A DNA stretch of 64,000 bases from Limnanthes douglasii subsp. nivea (GCA_036936605.1 JAUPFV010000004.1:286234009-286298008), one strand, 5' to 3'. Positions 20,629 through 32,756 are shown, counted from the stretch's first letter. The notes: generated by a model from the sequence alone, not told the origin. A program made the numbers and translations.

Positions 20629-21443
20629 CTTTTACCAAGTTGGCAAAAGTTTCTCGGAGATCGGATAAGTGCAACTGCTCATCCACACTCTTCACCATCA
20701 TGTCATCAATGTACACTTCCATATTTCTCCCAATTTGATCAGCAAATGCCCTGTTGACTAATCTCTGATAAGTAGCCCCAGCATTTTTCAGACCAAATGG
20801 CATTACCTTGTAGCAATGAAGACCTCTGTCAGTGACAAATGTGGTATGCTCTTGATCCTTTGAATCTACTTGAATCTGATTGTATCCGGAGAAGGCATCC
20901 ATAAAGGAAAGCAGCTTGTTCCCAGAGGTAGAGTCTACTAACTGATCAATCCGGGGGACCGGATATAAATCTTTTAGGCAGGCTCTATTGAGATCTGTGA
21001 AGTCAATGCACATGCGCCACTTGCCATTCTTTTTTTTTCACCAAGACAGGATTGGCAGTCCACAAAGGGTATTGAGACTCCTTGATGTGCCCCATCTTTG
21101 TGAGCCTGTCAACCTCTTGCACAATGACATCAGCCTTTTCTTTGGAAAAAGCTCTTCTTTTTTGAACCACTGGAGCTACGTCTCTCCGGACGGATAGGTG
21201 ATGTGATATCACTTCTGATAGAACTCCAGTAACACCAGCGTTGCACCAAGCAAAAACGTACTGATGGTTCTTCAAAAACTTTAACATTTCATCTTTTAAC
21301 ACAGGTGGCATCTTAGATCCTATCTTGACACTTTTCCCATCTTCCAAACAGTGTGTTTCTACCTCTTCGATTGGTATTAATACTCCAGGGGTCTCTCTGG
21401 GGTCATCAATTTCACCCTCACCCCCAGAAAGGCCCTTAAATTG
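20625..21443 (-). pseudogene. RT fragment, right half of element C (broken, fused at junction)
   Basis: From 21347 downward on the - strand: KSVKIGSK, RRDVAPVVQKRRAFSKEKAD, then LVKKK. A T-run insertion near 21040 shifts the frame. The next frame carries MCIDFTDLNRACLKDLYPVP, the FMDAFSGYNQIQVD block and the catalytic YIDD near 20715. At 20628-20632 the RT reading ANLVKV runs into reverse-complement protease sequence. That gives a nonsense tail of about 30 codons ending at 20531. A TAG at about 21447 separates it from the protease frame above, at the same place where element B has a stop. Confidence 0.88.
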
Positions 21444-23785
21444 CTATTGTTCATTAATACGGACTGCCCCCAGCGTTCGAGGAGCCAGGGCAGTGGCATA
21501 ACATTCTCTTGCAATCTTTTGGCTGCTCCGGACGACTCCAACCTGTCCCTGAACAGCATACTTCAAGCACTGATGGACTGTTGAAGCCACTGCATGCATC
21601 CTAGAGAGCCAAGACCTCCCTAGAATAGCATTATAGCAAGTGGGACAATCCACCACAATAAAGAGTATTCTAACCATTTTCTTGAAAGGGCTCTTGCCCA
21701 ATAGAACTTCTTCTTCGAACTCTCCGATCACATCTGCTGAGCTGCCTGTAAAGCCCACAATTGATCTGTCCGAACTCTGAATTACAACTGTATTTTTCAT
21801 TCTCTTGTATGTGGTTAGGAAAAGGATATTGGCTGAGCTTTCAGTATCCACCAGGATTCGTCTTATGTCATTGCCCCCTATAGATGCTCCTATGACAACA
21901 GCATCCTCATGAGGGCCAGCAATGTTTCTTAAATCATCTTCATAAAAAACAATGAAGGGGAACGATTTTTGTGACTGATAGGAAGTCATGCCTCCTTCTA
22001 GCTGGGAGGCTAAAGTATGAACATGCCTCTTCCTCGAAGAAGCAGTAGGAGCTGTCATAGTGTCCCCTCCAAAAATTGTAAGTGACTCGAAAAACTTAAT
22101 GAGCCCGGAGACCGACCTAGAACTTTGCTCAATTGTACCCACTCTGTTTCGAGTTGGATCAGGATCCAAGTACTCAGATTCTATGTCAAACCTTTCAGCT
22201 ATAACCATGGCTCCCTTTGGAGCAGCATTACTTGGACCAACCCGGTGAGTTTTATCAAGCATGTTACCCCCTCTTCTTTTCACGTAGGCCCCCAGCTTTC
22301 CCCTTTCAATCAAGTTTTTAACTTCTTGTTTCAATGTTATGCAGTCATCAGTGGTATGACCAATATCATTGTGATATTGGCAAAAAGAATTATTGCGATG
22401 CTCTTGGGAGACTGCAGTGTTGCCGGTCTCCAGTAATGCACCTCTTCCTTCGTTTTATCAAAGATAGTGGCCACACTTTCTTTTAACTCTGCGAACCACT
22501 CCGGTTGGACCCATGGCCCTCTCTTGTTTCTGGATTGTTGACTTTGAGCAGGAGCAGCTGATTGAGACTGAGCTTTTGCCCTACCATGCCCCTGTCCGGT
22601 TTCTCTTGCTTTGTTCCCGGACTGATTCTGATTGGGATTTGGTGCCACTGGGGTAGACCTCACCTGCATGTGCACCCTGGTTTTATTTGTTTCATCGACG
22701 TTTATTTGTTTGCCAACCTGATTCAGCAACCCTCCCCATGTCATGGCCTTCTTTCTGGTCACTGAATCAGCTAGATTGCCTGGGTTCAAACCCTGTCTCA
22801 GGGATGCTATTGCTACATGTTCGAAGCAATTAGCCAACCCATTCTTGGTGTTCACAAAACGGCTTATATATTCTTTCAAGGACTCATTTGGCTCCTGGGC
22901 ACAATGGAATATTGTGTCTCCATTGCCCTTTAGGTCTTTACTCCCTACGAACTGCCTTCGAAAGGATACCCAAAAGGTATCGAAGTCTTTAATACAACCC
23001 TGAGGCAGGTTGTTGTACCATTTTAGAGCACTCCCCGTGAATGATTGGGAGAATGCCCTACAGAGTAGTTTATCGTCGTCATCAAAGTTCATCATGAAGT
23101 TCTTAAATTGCTCTAGATGGTTGTCTGGATCAGTACTGCCATCGTACTTCTCTATTTTGGTGCTATCAAACCTCTTAGGGAGGTTTCCGGACAGAATTTT
23201 AGAAGACAATGGAGATTGCCTCCAATTCCTTCCACGACTGAACACAGTACCCTCATTGGGAGTTACAAAGATACCTAGCTCATCGTGAAAAGTGAAGGGA
23301 TCCATCAACATCCGGTCTACATGCTTCCGGCTATGAGATGATCCCTTACCAATATGCCTTTTCATCTTTCCTTGTCTATCCCTTTTTCTTGAGTATTTTT
23401 TAATCTGCTTTTGCTTCTTTCTAGTTCGACCCTCATCGCTGCTAGAGGATAAGGATTTTTCAACTCCCTCGCTGTCCGAAGAGCTATCAGAAGACTCTGA
23501 GCTTGAGTCAGAACTCTCCACTGGCTTAGACCGGTGAGACTTTTTAGAACTGGCATGAGTCTTTTTAGTACTCACATGAGTCTTTGAAGACTCATGCTCT
23601 CTGGGGTTATCATTGTGATGAGCAACCGATGCTTTGGACTTTTCTTTCACGCCCATCTTGGCCTTTTCTGCCCTCAGAGCTTCTATTTCACCCTTGAGCC
23701 TATCACGTTCTTCGATAGTGTACTCATAATTCTCTCCCACCACTTCGAGCAGAGCTGGTGGTACTTCTGGATTGTCCAGATTCAT
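21444..23785 (-). pseudogene. gag and protease, right half of element C (one main frameshift)
   Basis: The ATG at 23785 (MNLDNPEVPP) starts a 482-codon frame to 22337, the longest gag in the window. It covers the N-terminal coiled region, Ser/Asp-rich patch, basic patch, capsid core (KWYNNLPQGCIKDFDTFW) and nucleocapsid-like tail. A one-base deletion near 22405, relative to the left half, shifts the frame. The rest (22334-21444) reads gag tail plus protease, where the catalytic motif is ILVDTESSANILF, with DTG changed to DTE. The capsid protein could still be nearly full length, but not the protease. Confidence 0.9.
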
Positions 23786-24284
23786 ACAGACAGATTTTCT
23801 TAGCTAGTTTTGAATGCTTGATTCAGGCACCTTCGTGCTCCCACTGTGGTCGCCAATTTGGTGTGGATAATAATCGCCTGAGGGTAGGCTAGTAATTTGG
23901 TTGGTGATTTATAGTGGTGTGTGGAAGATATGTGTTTAGAGTAGAGAGTAGAGAGATAATTAAGCAGCCTGGTAGCAGTTAATTCTCATTACCCACACTT
24001 AATGCAGGTGGTTGGGTATTTATACCCTGATGTTTGGGCCCTTATGGGCTTTCGGGTCATGTTTAATGGACCCGGGTCATGTTCAAAGACCCATGATCTC
24101 TAAGTAGGAGAGCAAGTAGCTTAGTCAAGAAGTGTTTAGGTTTTTTAGTACTTTTGTCATAGTTCGAACAATCCTATGGTCATTGTGCTCAAAGTGATAT
24201 GTTCGGTCTGTGTGATCTGTCCGGTCCGGAGGCCTTGGACCGATCTGTCCTTGTCCGGGGAGCGTGCAGAATTCGGACTCATCA
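21683..24284 (-). repeat. Right arm of 2.6-kb inverted repeat
   Basis: Reverse complement of 18028-20628 with about 3% difference by eye (several differences checked in the LTR and gag). The outer end is the LTR terminus at 24284. Confidence 0.9.
23859..24284 (-). repeat. LTR of element C, right (426 bp, inverted)
   Basis: Reverse complement of the left LTR with roughly a dozen differences. The - strand begins TGATGAGTCC at 24284 and ends CCACACCA at 23859, followed by the same TTGGCGACCACAG primer-binding site. Confidence 0.9.
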
Positions 24285-26365
24285 GTAAGTACTCATGAAT
24301 AGAATATTGGCCGAGCTTCCAGTATCAATCAATATTTTCTGCACCTGATCACCAGTTATCCCTACGGCAATTACCACCCGCATCCTCATGCGGACCTGCC
24401 ACATTTCTCATGTCATCATCATCAAAATAGATAATTGGAGAGGGCGAACGGTACATCTGTGCTGAAGCTTCTACTTCCAACTGCGTAGTCAAATAATCAT
24501 GTGTCTCTTCCGTGAGTTGTTGGAATTCCCTGCAATAGTATCACCTCCAAAAATAGCTAGTGATTCGAAAAATACACAAAGATCACTAACTTTTCCTCTC
24601 GGAAAAACTTCCTCTACCATATTTATATCGTTCCTTCCCACCTTATGGTCCAAATACTCTGTGGCAATATCAAAAGCATCAACTTCTTCGGAAATCACCA
24701 TTGTTGTGTCAACATTCTTTGTAACAGCCTTTGATGTCGATCTTTTCTGGGTGTACTTTTTCACAAAATCCAGTAACATTCCATTCTCAATTAACGCATG
24801 CACCTATTTTTTAGAGCAATGCATCATTCTTTGGTATCATGTCCGATATCTTCATGATACTTACAAAACCTATTAGCGCTTCTGCTTTCCCTTGGAGTCT
24901 GAATAGGAAAGTGCTTTCGGAATTGTACATTTGCCTCAGCCTTGTCAAATATCGTAGTCATATTTTCTGTTAGTTCTGCAAAATAATCTGGACGGATCCA
25001 CTTATTCGACATAGGCCTTGTTGCTTGCTGTGTGTTGTAATTCTGCTAATTTGTTCTTGGCCTCGGAGGATATAGGCCCACCACTTTGGGCTGCACATTT
25101 ACACGAGGTGCCTGGTTACTAGATTCAGACCTCTAAAATTGATTATGCTCCAACTGGTCACTTGATCCTTTCTCCGATTCCTGAGTCTCTTCTACAAGAA
25201 TCTTCTTTTCAACTTGATCAAGAAGGGCTCCAAAAGTCATTTCCTGACTCTCAGTCACTAGATCCTTCAAAAGTCCAGGTAGGAATCCCATTCTAAACGC
25301 TGCCAACGCTATGGAATCTTTGCAATATTCCATATCCGTTTTCGTTTTCACAAATCGGTTGGTATATTTTTTCAAACATTCCCTGATTCTTTCCCTACAG
25401 TATATTATCGTATCTCCATTAGCTGTAAATTTCTTGCTTCCCACAAAATGTTGCCTGAAAATATTCCAAAATATATCAAAATTCTTTATATAACCCTGCG
25501 GAAGCCTATTATACCACTTAAAAGCGACTCCGTTGAAAGTCTGGGAGAACGCCCTACACGGCAACTTATCATCATCATCAAAGTTGATCATGAAATTCTT
25601 AAATTGCTCGATATAATTGTCAGGATCCTATGTTATATCGAACTTCTATAGCTTTGAGATATCAAAATGTTTTGGAAGGTTGCCCGAAATACTTTACGTG
25701 GACAAAGGAGAAACTCTCCAATTGTGACACGTCCTATACATATTAGCCCTCGAACTTCCATGGTTCAGAGCATAGAGCCCTTTCTCGGAAGGAAAAATGT
25801 ACTGATGTTTCCATTCAGAATTTTGTTGCTCGATATTTGGATTCCCATATGGAAAATTCCTCTAGTTATAAACTTGCTCATCAACATGATGACTCAAATC
25901 CTTCATATTTTTCTTTTCCAAACTTCTAGCTCTACGGTATTCCACATGCTTTCTATCATGCTTTTTCTTTCGATGACTCCTTTCAAGGGATGATTCTAGT
26001 GAGTTATAACGGGAATAATCACTCGAGTCAGAAGATTCTTGATGTCGTTTTTCTCGTCTCCTCGAAGAATAACGACCATGCCCCCTATACCTATCATCAT
26101 TTTCCCTAAGACGATGATAAGTTTCACATTCATCTTTTTCGTTTCAAACTTCAGAACAAAGATTTCCTAGCACCACTTCTTTTTCTGCTCTTAACTTCTC
26201 GATTTCCATCAATAATTCATTTCTCTGAGCCACTAATATCGACTCATCTAAGATTTCATCAGTGCACTGATCATCATGTCTTCCGAAATCCACATTGCTC
26301 CGATAGTTATAGCCCACGAGGTTCTCCTTGCAATTGTTTATATCCAACTCCCCCTGTTCTTCCAT
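24285..26365 (-). pseudogene. gag and protease start of fragment E (broken)
   Basis: Pieces in several frames: N-terminus MEEQGELD (26365-26144, ending in a coiled stretch LLMEIEKLRAEKEVVLGNL). The capsid core at 25591-25133 reads MINFDDDDKLPCRAFSQTF then KWYNRLPQGYIKNFDIFW. The tail at 25012-24489 reads RFCKYHEDIGHDTKE then an ALIENG spacer. The protease at about 24360-24285 reads KILIDTGSSANILFMSTY and then stops at the junction with element C. The domain order matches the Tat gags elsewhere here at clearly lower similarity. Confidence 0.8.
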
Positions 26366-26640
26366 AATATTTTTCGAATCAAGCCTGGTTTCGGGAAATA
26401 AATCCAGGTACCAAATTTTGGTTCCCACAAACGACGCCAATGATGATGTAAGAAACTTTGGAGGAGTATTTTGGGTCAAACAAAATTGTGAAGGAGTATT
26501 CTGTATTAACGATTTTTTTAGTATCTAGATTCTAGAGAGAGAAACTCAACAATTTTAGAGAGTGAAACTACTTTTTACAGTAATTTAAACCCAAATAAAA
26601 CTTCCTTTGTGTTTTCAAGTTCATCCACCCCATAATCTCA
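24285..26640 (-). mobile_element. Tat-like Gypsy fragment E: partial protease, gag, PBS and part of 5' LTR
   Basis: On the - strand: part of an LTR (from about 26640 to 26441, outer end not found), the primer-binding site TTGGCGTCGTTTGTGGGAAC at 26440-26421, gag from ATG 26365, then protease up to 24285. There the outer end of the right LTR of element C cuts it inside the protease. The primer-binding site differs from elements A-C and looks more like a tRNA-Asp type, so this is a separate family. RT and everything downstream is missing. Confidence 0.75.
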
Positions 26641-27129
26641 ACAGCTTTTATCAACAAATTCTCCATAGTCAACGCTTCAAAATTCTTCTCCAATGCCTTC
26701 GCCTGTTCCTCCTCAAAAGATTCGTAAAGTAACATCAAATGATTATTATCTAAATTATATAAAAAAAAACTTATAAAAAACTAATTTTTTATACCTCAAT
26801 CCAAGTTGTGTAAAGTTTTACGTTTTGAAACCTTTTGAATAGCAACAAAAGCATATTAATTTAAATTTCAGACCCGTTTTTGTATTTACACATGAATGAT
26901 AAGTTAATTTAATTTTGAAACCAATAAATTTTTATTAATTTTTCTTTAAAAATAATTTTTTATCTATACTTATAATATTAAAATAATAATAAAATAATTT
27001 TAATTATATTAAATATGTACTTAGTATTAAATAAATTTTTGGATGTAATATAACTTTATCAAATTATATTTATTATTTCAATTCTCATATATATTTTATC
27101 AATTCTAATATTTTTTTAGCTTTATAACT
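26641..27129. other. AT-rich interval, no gene seen
   Basis: Probably includes the unresolved outer part of the LTR of fragment E and the 3' flank of the Helitron remnant. No coding signal recognised. Confidence 0.5.
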
Positions 27130-27949
27130 TGTCAAACACTTCTCTATACAATATCTTTCATACAAATTTGGAATGTCTTCATCGTTTTTCACAACAATTT
27201 GAATTCTTTTTCTACATATTACTCTAGATAGCGCGACATATAATTGACCATGAATGCATACTCGTCGAGGAAGATAAAGATCAATTTATTCAAAGATTGT
27301 CTTTTTTATCCACAATCATTGCATAACAAAGTCTAATAAAATATTGTCTTACAAAGTATAAAAATTGTATCATTGATATTACTATAGGTTATGATTTTGG
27401 CTGCAATAACTTTATTGTTCATTTTGTGTTATTACTAATTTTGCATCATTACATAAAAATAGAATGTTTGGGATACTTAAACCATTGTTTGACAATTTCA
27501 TTAATAAATACTTTTAAAGTGTTTGATACAAAAGAACCTCTTTAAGAGGCATTCACAATTTATTCTCGTGTATGAAATATTATAAAACATTTTTTCCTCC
27601 AAATAAATTATTATTATTTTCTTCACACATTTTTGGTATATTATCCATGTAATGATATATTAAGGGACTCAGATCAATTTTTAATTTTTATGATTCATAG
27701 TTGTTTCATCCTATATAATGCATGATGCTTCTTAGTTAACTTGACGAGATGGTGTTGATTATTTTATTTCACATGCATAACAACAATATTTTCATTCTAA
27801 TGTGTCATAAAAGAATCTTTCATGCAACGACTATAAAAAAATAGTCTTTGCTTTTAGCTACGATGGTAAAACCATATAGTGGTTCGGGTACATATATAAA
27901 ATTAAGGCATATACACGTGTCGGTCATAGATTTTTAATTTCTCCAACCT

Positions 27950-28060
27950 CCCCTAGTTCGAAAATATAAACTATATATAAAAATAATAATATAATAATAA
28001 AAATAAAATAATAATAAAAATATATAAATAAAAATAAAATAAAAATAAAATACTAATTCA
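27950..28060. repeat. AT-rich simple repeat (AAATA/AATAAT) inside Helitron remnant
   Basis: A run of AAAATAATAAT- and AAATAAAAT-type words at about 27966-28053, low complexity. Confidence 0.8.
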
Positions 28061-31000
28061 TAAGGTTTCCAATAATATATAAATTTTGTTCTTTTAGTAA
28101 TTACTAATTAAATTCTTCGAGTAAATATGGTTTCCAATAATATATTTACAAATTAGATTCTCCTAATTTATTTAATTCTGAATAATATTATAACATTTTC
28201 TACTTATTGTTTTTTAATATATAAATTTACTATTAATATTTATTATTTAATCTAACATCATATTATTTGTTAGGTTGTCACCAAAATCTGACACATTTGT
28301 AATCGACATTTCAAAAGTGTCTTCATGATTTTGTCAATAAAGATGAAGATGAAAGTATTGGGATAAGTGGTTATGACGATTGATGACGAATTTAGAAAAA
28401 CTTTCAAGATTTTTGTGTGTTTGTTTTAATGGTTTATTTCACACTATTTAACATATGTTTTAAATTTCTTGTTTTTTAAAGATTTATGTTTGTTTCTTTT
28501 AGTAACATTTGTTTGTATATTTTGTTATGGTTGTTTTGGTTTAAATATTTATATCTTAATTTTTTAATTAAAAAATAAAGTCAATTTTGAGTTATGTTCG
28601 GATTCGATCGGACCGAGTGGGATAATCCGAATAAGAAAAACAATATTTGTGGGTTAGGTCAGACTAACCTGCATGCACGAATAGGTTGGGCTTGGGTATA
28701 AAAATATTAAAGCCGCAACATGTTGCGCTAGATTCAGGTCCAAGTTAAAAAAAAGAGTAGACTCGAGCGGGTCTGTGCTCTGAACCGAGTTTGAACTCAG
28801 CCCATTGACATCCGTAGTCATAAATTTATTTTTGCTCAAGGCTAAAATTGCATATATTCTTAATTCATTTACAACATAATTGAACACTTATCTTAATTTT
28901 TAATTTTTAATATATGCATTAAACAATTTTTCTAGTTCGTATAAAACATAATTTTAAGCTCTTTTCTGATATAACTAAATTTTTCATTCTATTATTTAAA
29001 TTATGTCATATATCATGACACATATTTTCCAATTGTTTTTAAATAAAATATTAAGATTTTCAACATCACAAAACTAAGTTATAGTAACAACTAAATATAT
29101 TAGTTCAGAGCATGTATGTGTGTTTGTAACCTTTTTAAAGCATAATCACATTCTTTATCATCATTTAACATACCTAGTCTTGTGAATGCATCTTGATAGT
29201 AAGATTGTATAATTCCACCAACAGTTTTTATGTCATCAAAACTGATAGCTCGTTTTTTAAATTTAATAGCATTCTTAAATAGTATATAGTCCACTTGATT
29301 TTGGACATACATATATTAATCTACCTAATAAATTTACTTTGTTTTTTAATTTCCAAATTTTCTTATGAGCATCCTAGATACATATTATGAGAAATTTTCC
29401 ACATGACAGCATAAAAGCTTCTTCATATTGTTTATTTGCATCAAACCACCTTATTAAAAATGAATTTTCAACACATAATTTGTTAACAACTGAATGAAGA
29501 GATACATTATAGTCAATTATAATATTTTATTGCAAAGGCAGATGAACATATAATCTTTCAACAGAAGGATTCCTCGAATGTATGTGAAACTCGAATACTC
29601 TCAAAACATATTCATACGAGCATAAATGTCGACAATTAAGATGCGTAAGAATTTTATTAGTTTTATCTTCTTCAAAAACAGTTCGCACTCTATCTGATCT
29701 CTTGTTAATTTATTTGAAAGCATACTCAATGAGCATAGAGTGACATCATGATTCAACGTTAATATAAGCTTTATATAGTACCAATAATGATTTATTGTAA
29801 AGAACACCAAACATATTATCATTTTGTATTTCATTTTTATTAATGTAATTTGATGGATTGTCATGAAGTTTATAAGTGATATAAATATTTGTTTCTTCGA
29901 CTGCTTTAGTTTTAAATTCTTTTGCAATTTTTTTGTATATCTACTATTTTCCATGCATGAAAAATATTATTCAAAATTCTGCAAGGGCCATGAATCATAA
30001 ATTGACTTACTAGTTCATGTATCGTTGTTTTGATTTTTTGTTGAAGTAATAGAATCGATATCTTGTGGAAGACTACATGCATATTTTGAATCTAACCAAA
30101 CTAATATATGACAATGAAGAAGACCTATTGTTTATAATTCAATTGTACAAATATTTGTAAATATAAGAATAATCTTGAAAAATATAATATCAGTTATATA
30201 AATAGCTATATTTTAAAAATACTAAACTTTAGATAACAAGATAACGTGCCTGCTACAACTATTCCAAAAGGCTTTCCTGATTTGATGTTGGATATCATAT
30301 TATCGAATTTCATTTAAAAATTCATGTGATAATATCGAGTATAGCTTCAGTTTTATAACCTGGATTTATAAAGAGTTCTTTATAATTTATGACAATTTCG
30401 TATTGCATGTAAACGTGATGAACAAATTTGGTTACCAAAATGTCGATAAATTGTCATTGCATCATAATAAATATTTATCATATACATAACACTTCAAGTG
30501 TGGGAAGACGGTAAAATTATACATTTTCCAGTATCATTAACATATGTTTCCCCTTTCGATATTCTTTATAAATTTCAATGCTAAAAGTTTTTTAGTTTTT
30601 TTTATAAATAATCGTTTTTTAAAATTGCATATACACCTACTAAATATTGTTGAAACAATTTACCACCTTTTAGAAAAGAAAAATCGTTTAATTTTCTATC
30701 TTGAATTTAATATGAATAACAAAATCTCATTGATATTCTTTCTTGTTTTGGTTTTTGGCCTCTATATTATTCGTTTTATATCAAATCAAGTCTATAATCG
30801 TCTTCACTGTGAGAAATAAAATGTTAATATTACAGTGACGTAAATTTAGGATATAATTTCGTGATTCTTTGTAAAAACGTTAGATTTATGTTGTATTTTT
30901 ATATCTTTTTCATAATCTAAATCTCTGGTATCTCCAAATATTATACAATCAATTTCATTTTAAAAAATGGTCATATTGTTTACTATCCATTTTTTCAACG

Positions 31001-31182
31001 ACGTACTAATCTCATTTTTAATGAAGCAACTAGGTTTTCATTAACTCTATCTTTAACATTGTTAAATAATTTGACAAATTTATTAGTTTCATCAAGCATT
31101 TTGATAGGATCGCCTACAATTTTATGTTTGAGAGAATCTTGGGAATCCACAATGGTAAGCTGATTACTTACCTCATTTTGAG

Positions 31183-31187
31183 TATCA
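31183..31187. repeat. Target-site duplication TATCA, left copy (Copia element)
   Basis: TATCA precedes the LTR at 31188 and recurs at 37626-37630. The Helitron frame joins across it. Confidence 0.92.
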
Positions 31188-31860
31188 TGTTGGAATATAT
31201 GTATTTAATATATTTATAGACTAACAATTATTTGGACCGACATGCTAAATAAACATATTCGATTATTGTCTTAAGGAAGTCCAAATTAAAAGTAGTCGAG
31301 TTAATTATTTAATTAACTAAATTGGATCTATGGGTAAAAAGGCGTTATGGGCTCAAGTGTGGTAACCGGGTTGAATTTGGGCACTGTGATGAAGATGGCC
31401 CAAATCTCAACATTTAAGCCTGAATTAATAAATCAGGGATATAAATTGAATTATCAATTTATTGGGTTATGGTCCCGGACACAAGGAAGTAATAAAGGAT
31501 GGGCTTTACAATGTTGGGCTTCACATTGTAAAGTCTATAAATAAGGGGCTAGGTTTAGGTATTTCATCACTCTAAACCCTAATCAGAAATACGGTCGCTT
31601 CCTTAGTGTCTGGAAACTTTTCCTTCTTCTCTAATCTAATTCTGCAGGTCTCTTAGTTTCATAAACGGAATCGCCGGAGAACGTGGAATCGCGAAAGAAC
31701 GCAAAAGAACTCTAGAGAATACTAGATGGATAGCAGCAGGCAAACCCGTAAGTATTCTTGATTTTCTGTTTCTTCTATAGATGAATCTAGCAAAAGGGTT
31801 TTATTATTTTTCCGCGATTTGTTATATATTATTTGATGCGATTTCGGATAATATATAACA
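31188..31860 (+). repeat. 5' LTR of Copia element (673 bp)
   Basis: TGTTGGAATAT to ATATATAACA; TATA box TATAAATA at 31535-31542. The small ORF at 31347-31544 is inside the LTR, occurs in both copies and has no recognisable domain. Confidence 0.95.
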
Positions 31861-31862
31861 AT

Positions 31863-31874
31863 TGGTATCAGAGC
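31863..31874 (+). other. Primer-binding site (initiator tRNA-Met)
   Basis: TGGTATCAGAGC two bases after the LTR, the classical complement of the 3' end of plant initiator tRNA-Met. Confidence 0.95.
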
Positions 31875-32394
31875 CAAATAAACCCTTTTTGGATTCAGTA
31901 GAATAATCAAATTGAGTATTGATAGATAAAGACGCATGTTTTTCTTCATTGTAAAGAATCCATGTCATTGGGATTATGTGTGAATTGAATTGGTAGGGCG
32001 TGAATTTAGGGATTGTATGAAAAGCATATTATGTGATTTATTGTATTGAAACACATGTTTTATTATCAGTAAATTGCAATTTTTATAGTTTAGGGATTCT
32101 TTTTCCGAGTAAAATTAGGGTTTATTGATGTCTGGAAATTTTCTCCCAAAGTTAGCATCAAATCAATCCTAAAATAATGAATAAAATCAAAACTATTGGC
32201 ACAGTGGCTCATCGACAGTTTAACCCCTGATGTTAACGCTGATCGAAGGCTGTCCGGCGATGAACACCGTAACCTCCCAAAGAATAGGGACAAAAAAAAA
32301 TACCCAAACGGTAATAACAACATGATGAATACAGGCTGGACCCACCCAGAACCCGCAGCATTACTACAAATAAATTTGTAGGGTGGGCCCGTCC

Positions 32395-32560
32395 AGGACC
32401 TGCAGCCTACTACAAATTGCAGCAGGCAGGTAAGCTGCTGCAATTTGCAGCAGCGAGGTAGACTGTTGCAAATAGCAGCAGACAGCCTACTGCAAATTGC
32501 AGCAGGGCTTAATATTTGCAGCAGCCTACTGCACGTGCAGGCTGCTGCAGATATTAAGTT
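32395..32560 (+). repeat. CTGCTGCAAATTTGCAGCAG-like inverted repeats in Copia leader
   Basis: About eight copies of the words TGCAGCAG, GCTGCTGCA and CTACTGCAAATTGCAGCAG are packed into about 165 bp in both orientations, so the RNA leader could fold into strong stems. The final part reads GCAGCCTACTGCACGTGCAG followed by GCTGCTGCAG. Confidence 0.8.
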
Positions 32561-32756
32561 AAATAATAATAATAAATATTATTAAAAAAAATTATTAATT
32601 TGAAAATATTTGAACAATATATTTCACAAATATGATGCTTTGACATATTTTTTTGTATGTTTATTTTTGAATTAAATTGTATGTGTGTGAATGATTAAAT
32701 GACGATGCATGACTAAGGTTTCGTAGACCAATAGGTGAAACTAAGAAATTAATTTA

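Larger units (their letters stand above)
18028..24284. mobile_element. Palindromic Tat-type element C: two LTR-gag halves joined head to head
   Basis: The left half is LTR-gag-protease on the + strand (18028-20628). The right half is LTR-gag-protease-RT on the - strand (24284-~20625). The left half stops inside the protease at 20628 and reads straight into the RT of the right half, so 18028-20628 and 21683-24284 form inverted arms of about 2.6 kb around a 1054-bp spacer. The arms look about 97% identical. Both outer ends are LTR ends, but the flanking bases differ (CATAC on the left, GTAAG on the right), as do the flanking old transposons. There is no second RNase H, integrase or 3' LTR. Best read as two separate insertions of one family joined by a deletion or rearrangement, with a TTCA overlap of up to 4 bp at the junction. 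Confidence 0.85.
27130..31187 (-). pseudogene. Helitron Rep/helicase gene remnant (main piece)
   Basis: Read on the - strand with many frame changes. Near 31180-31050: QLYIYDTQNEVSNQL, then KMLDETNKFVKLFNNVKDR. Near 30490-30240: YDAMTIYRHFGNQ and LFITFTC. Near 30127-30060: LLHCHILVWL, which contains the HUH (His-x-His) motif of the Rep nuclease. Near 30010-29950: QFMIHGPC. Near 29600: FEFHIHSRNPSVERLYVHLP. Near 29312-29100: ISFDDIKTVGGIIQSYYQDA. Near 27480-27340: LCNDAKLVITQNEQ and IAAKIIT.SNI. Near 27270-27130: DLYLPRRVCIHGQLYVALSR (helicase motif VI region). This is the order of plant Helitron RepHel proteins. The middle of the helicase (about 27800-29050) is lost or replaced by AT-rich repeats. 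Helitron ends (TC...CTAG hairpin) were not identified. Confidence 0.8.

Noticed and set aside
18028..24284. Integration of a single inverted-dimer cDNA
   Set aside because: The 5-bp flanks do not match and the two flanks belong to different older elements, so a single integration event is not supported.
28570..28830. GC-richer segment (GGGCTGAGTTCAAACTCGG on the - strand) as a non-autonomous DNA transposon
   Set aside because: No terminal inverted repeats or target duplication found; left unassigned inside the Helitron remnant.
31347..31544. 65-codon ORF repeated at 37112-37309
   Set aside because: It lies in both Copia LTRs, so its duplication reflects the LTR pair, not selection for a protein.
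32090..32443. 117-codon - strand ORF in the Copia leader
   Set aside because: Overlaps the structured leader and has no domain; better explained as chance.
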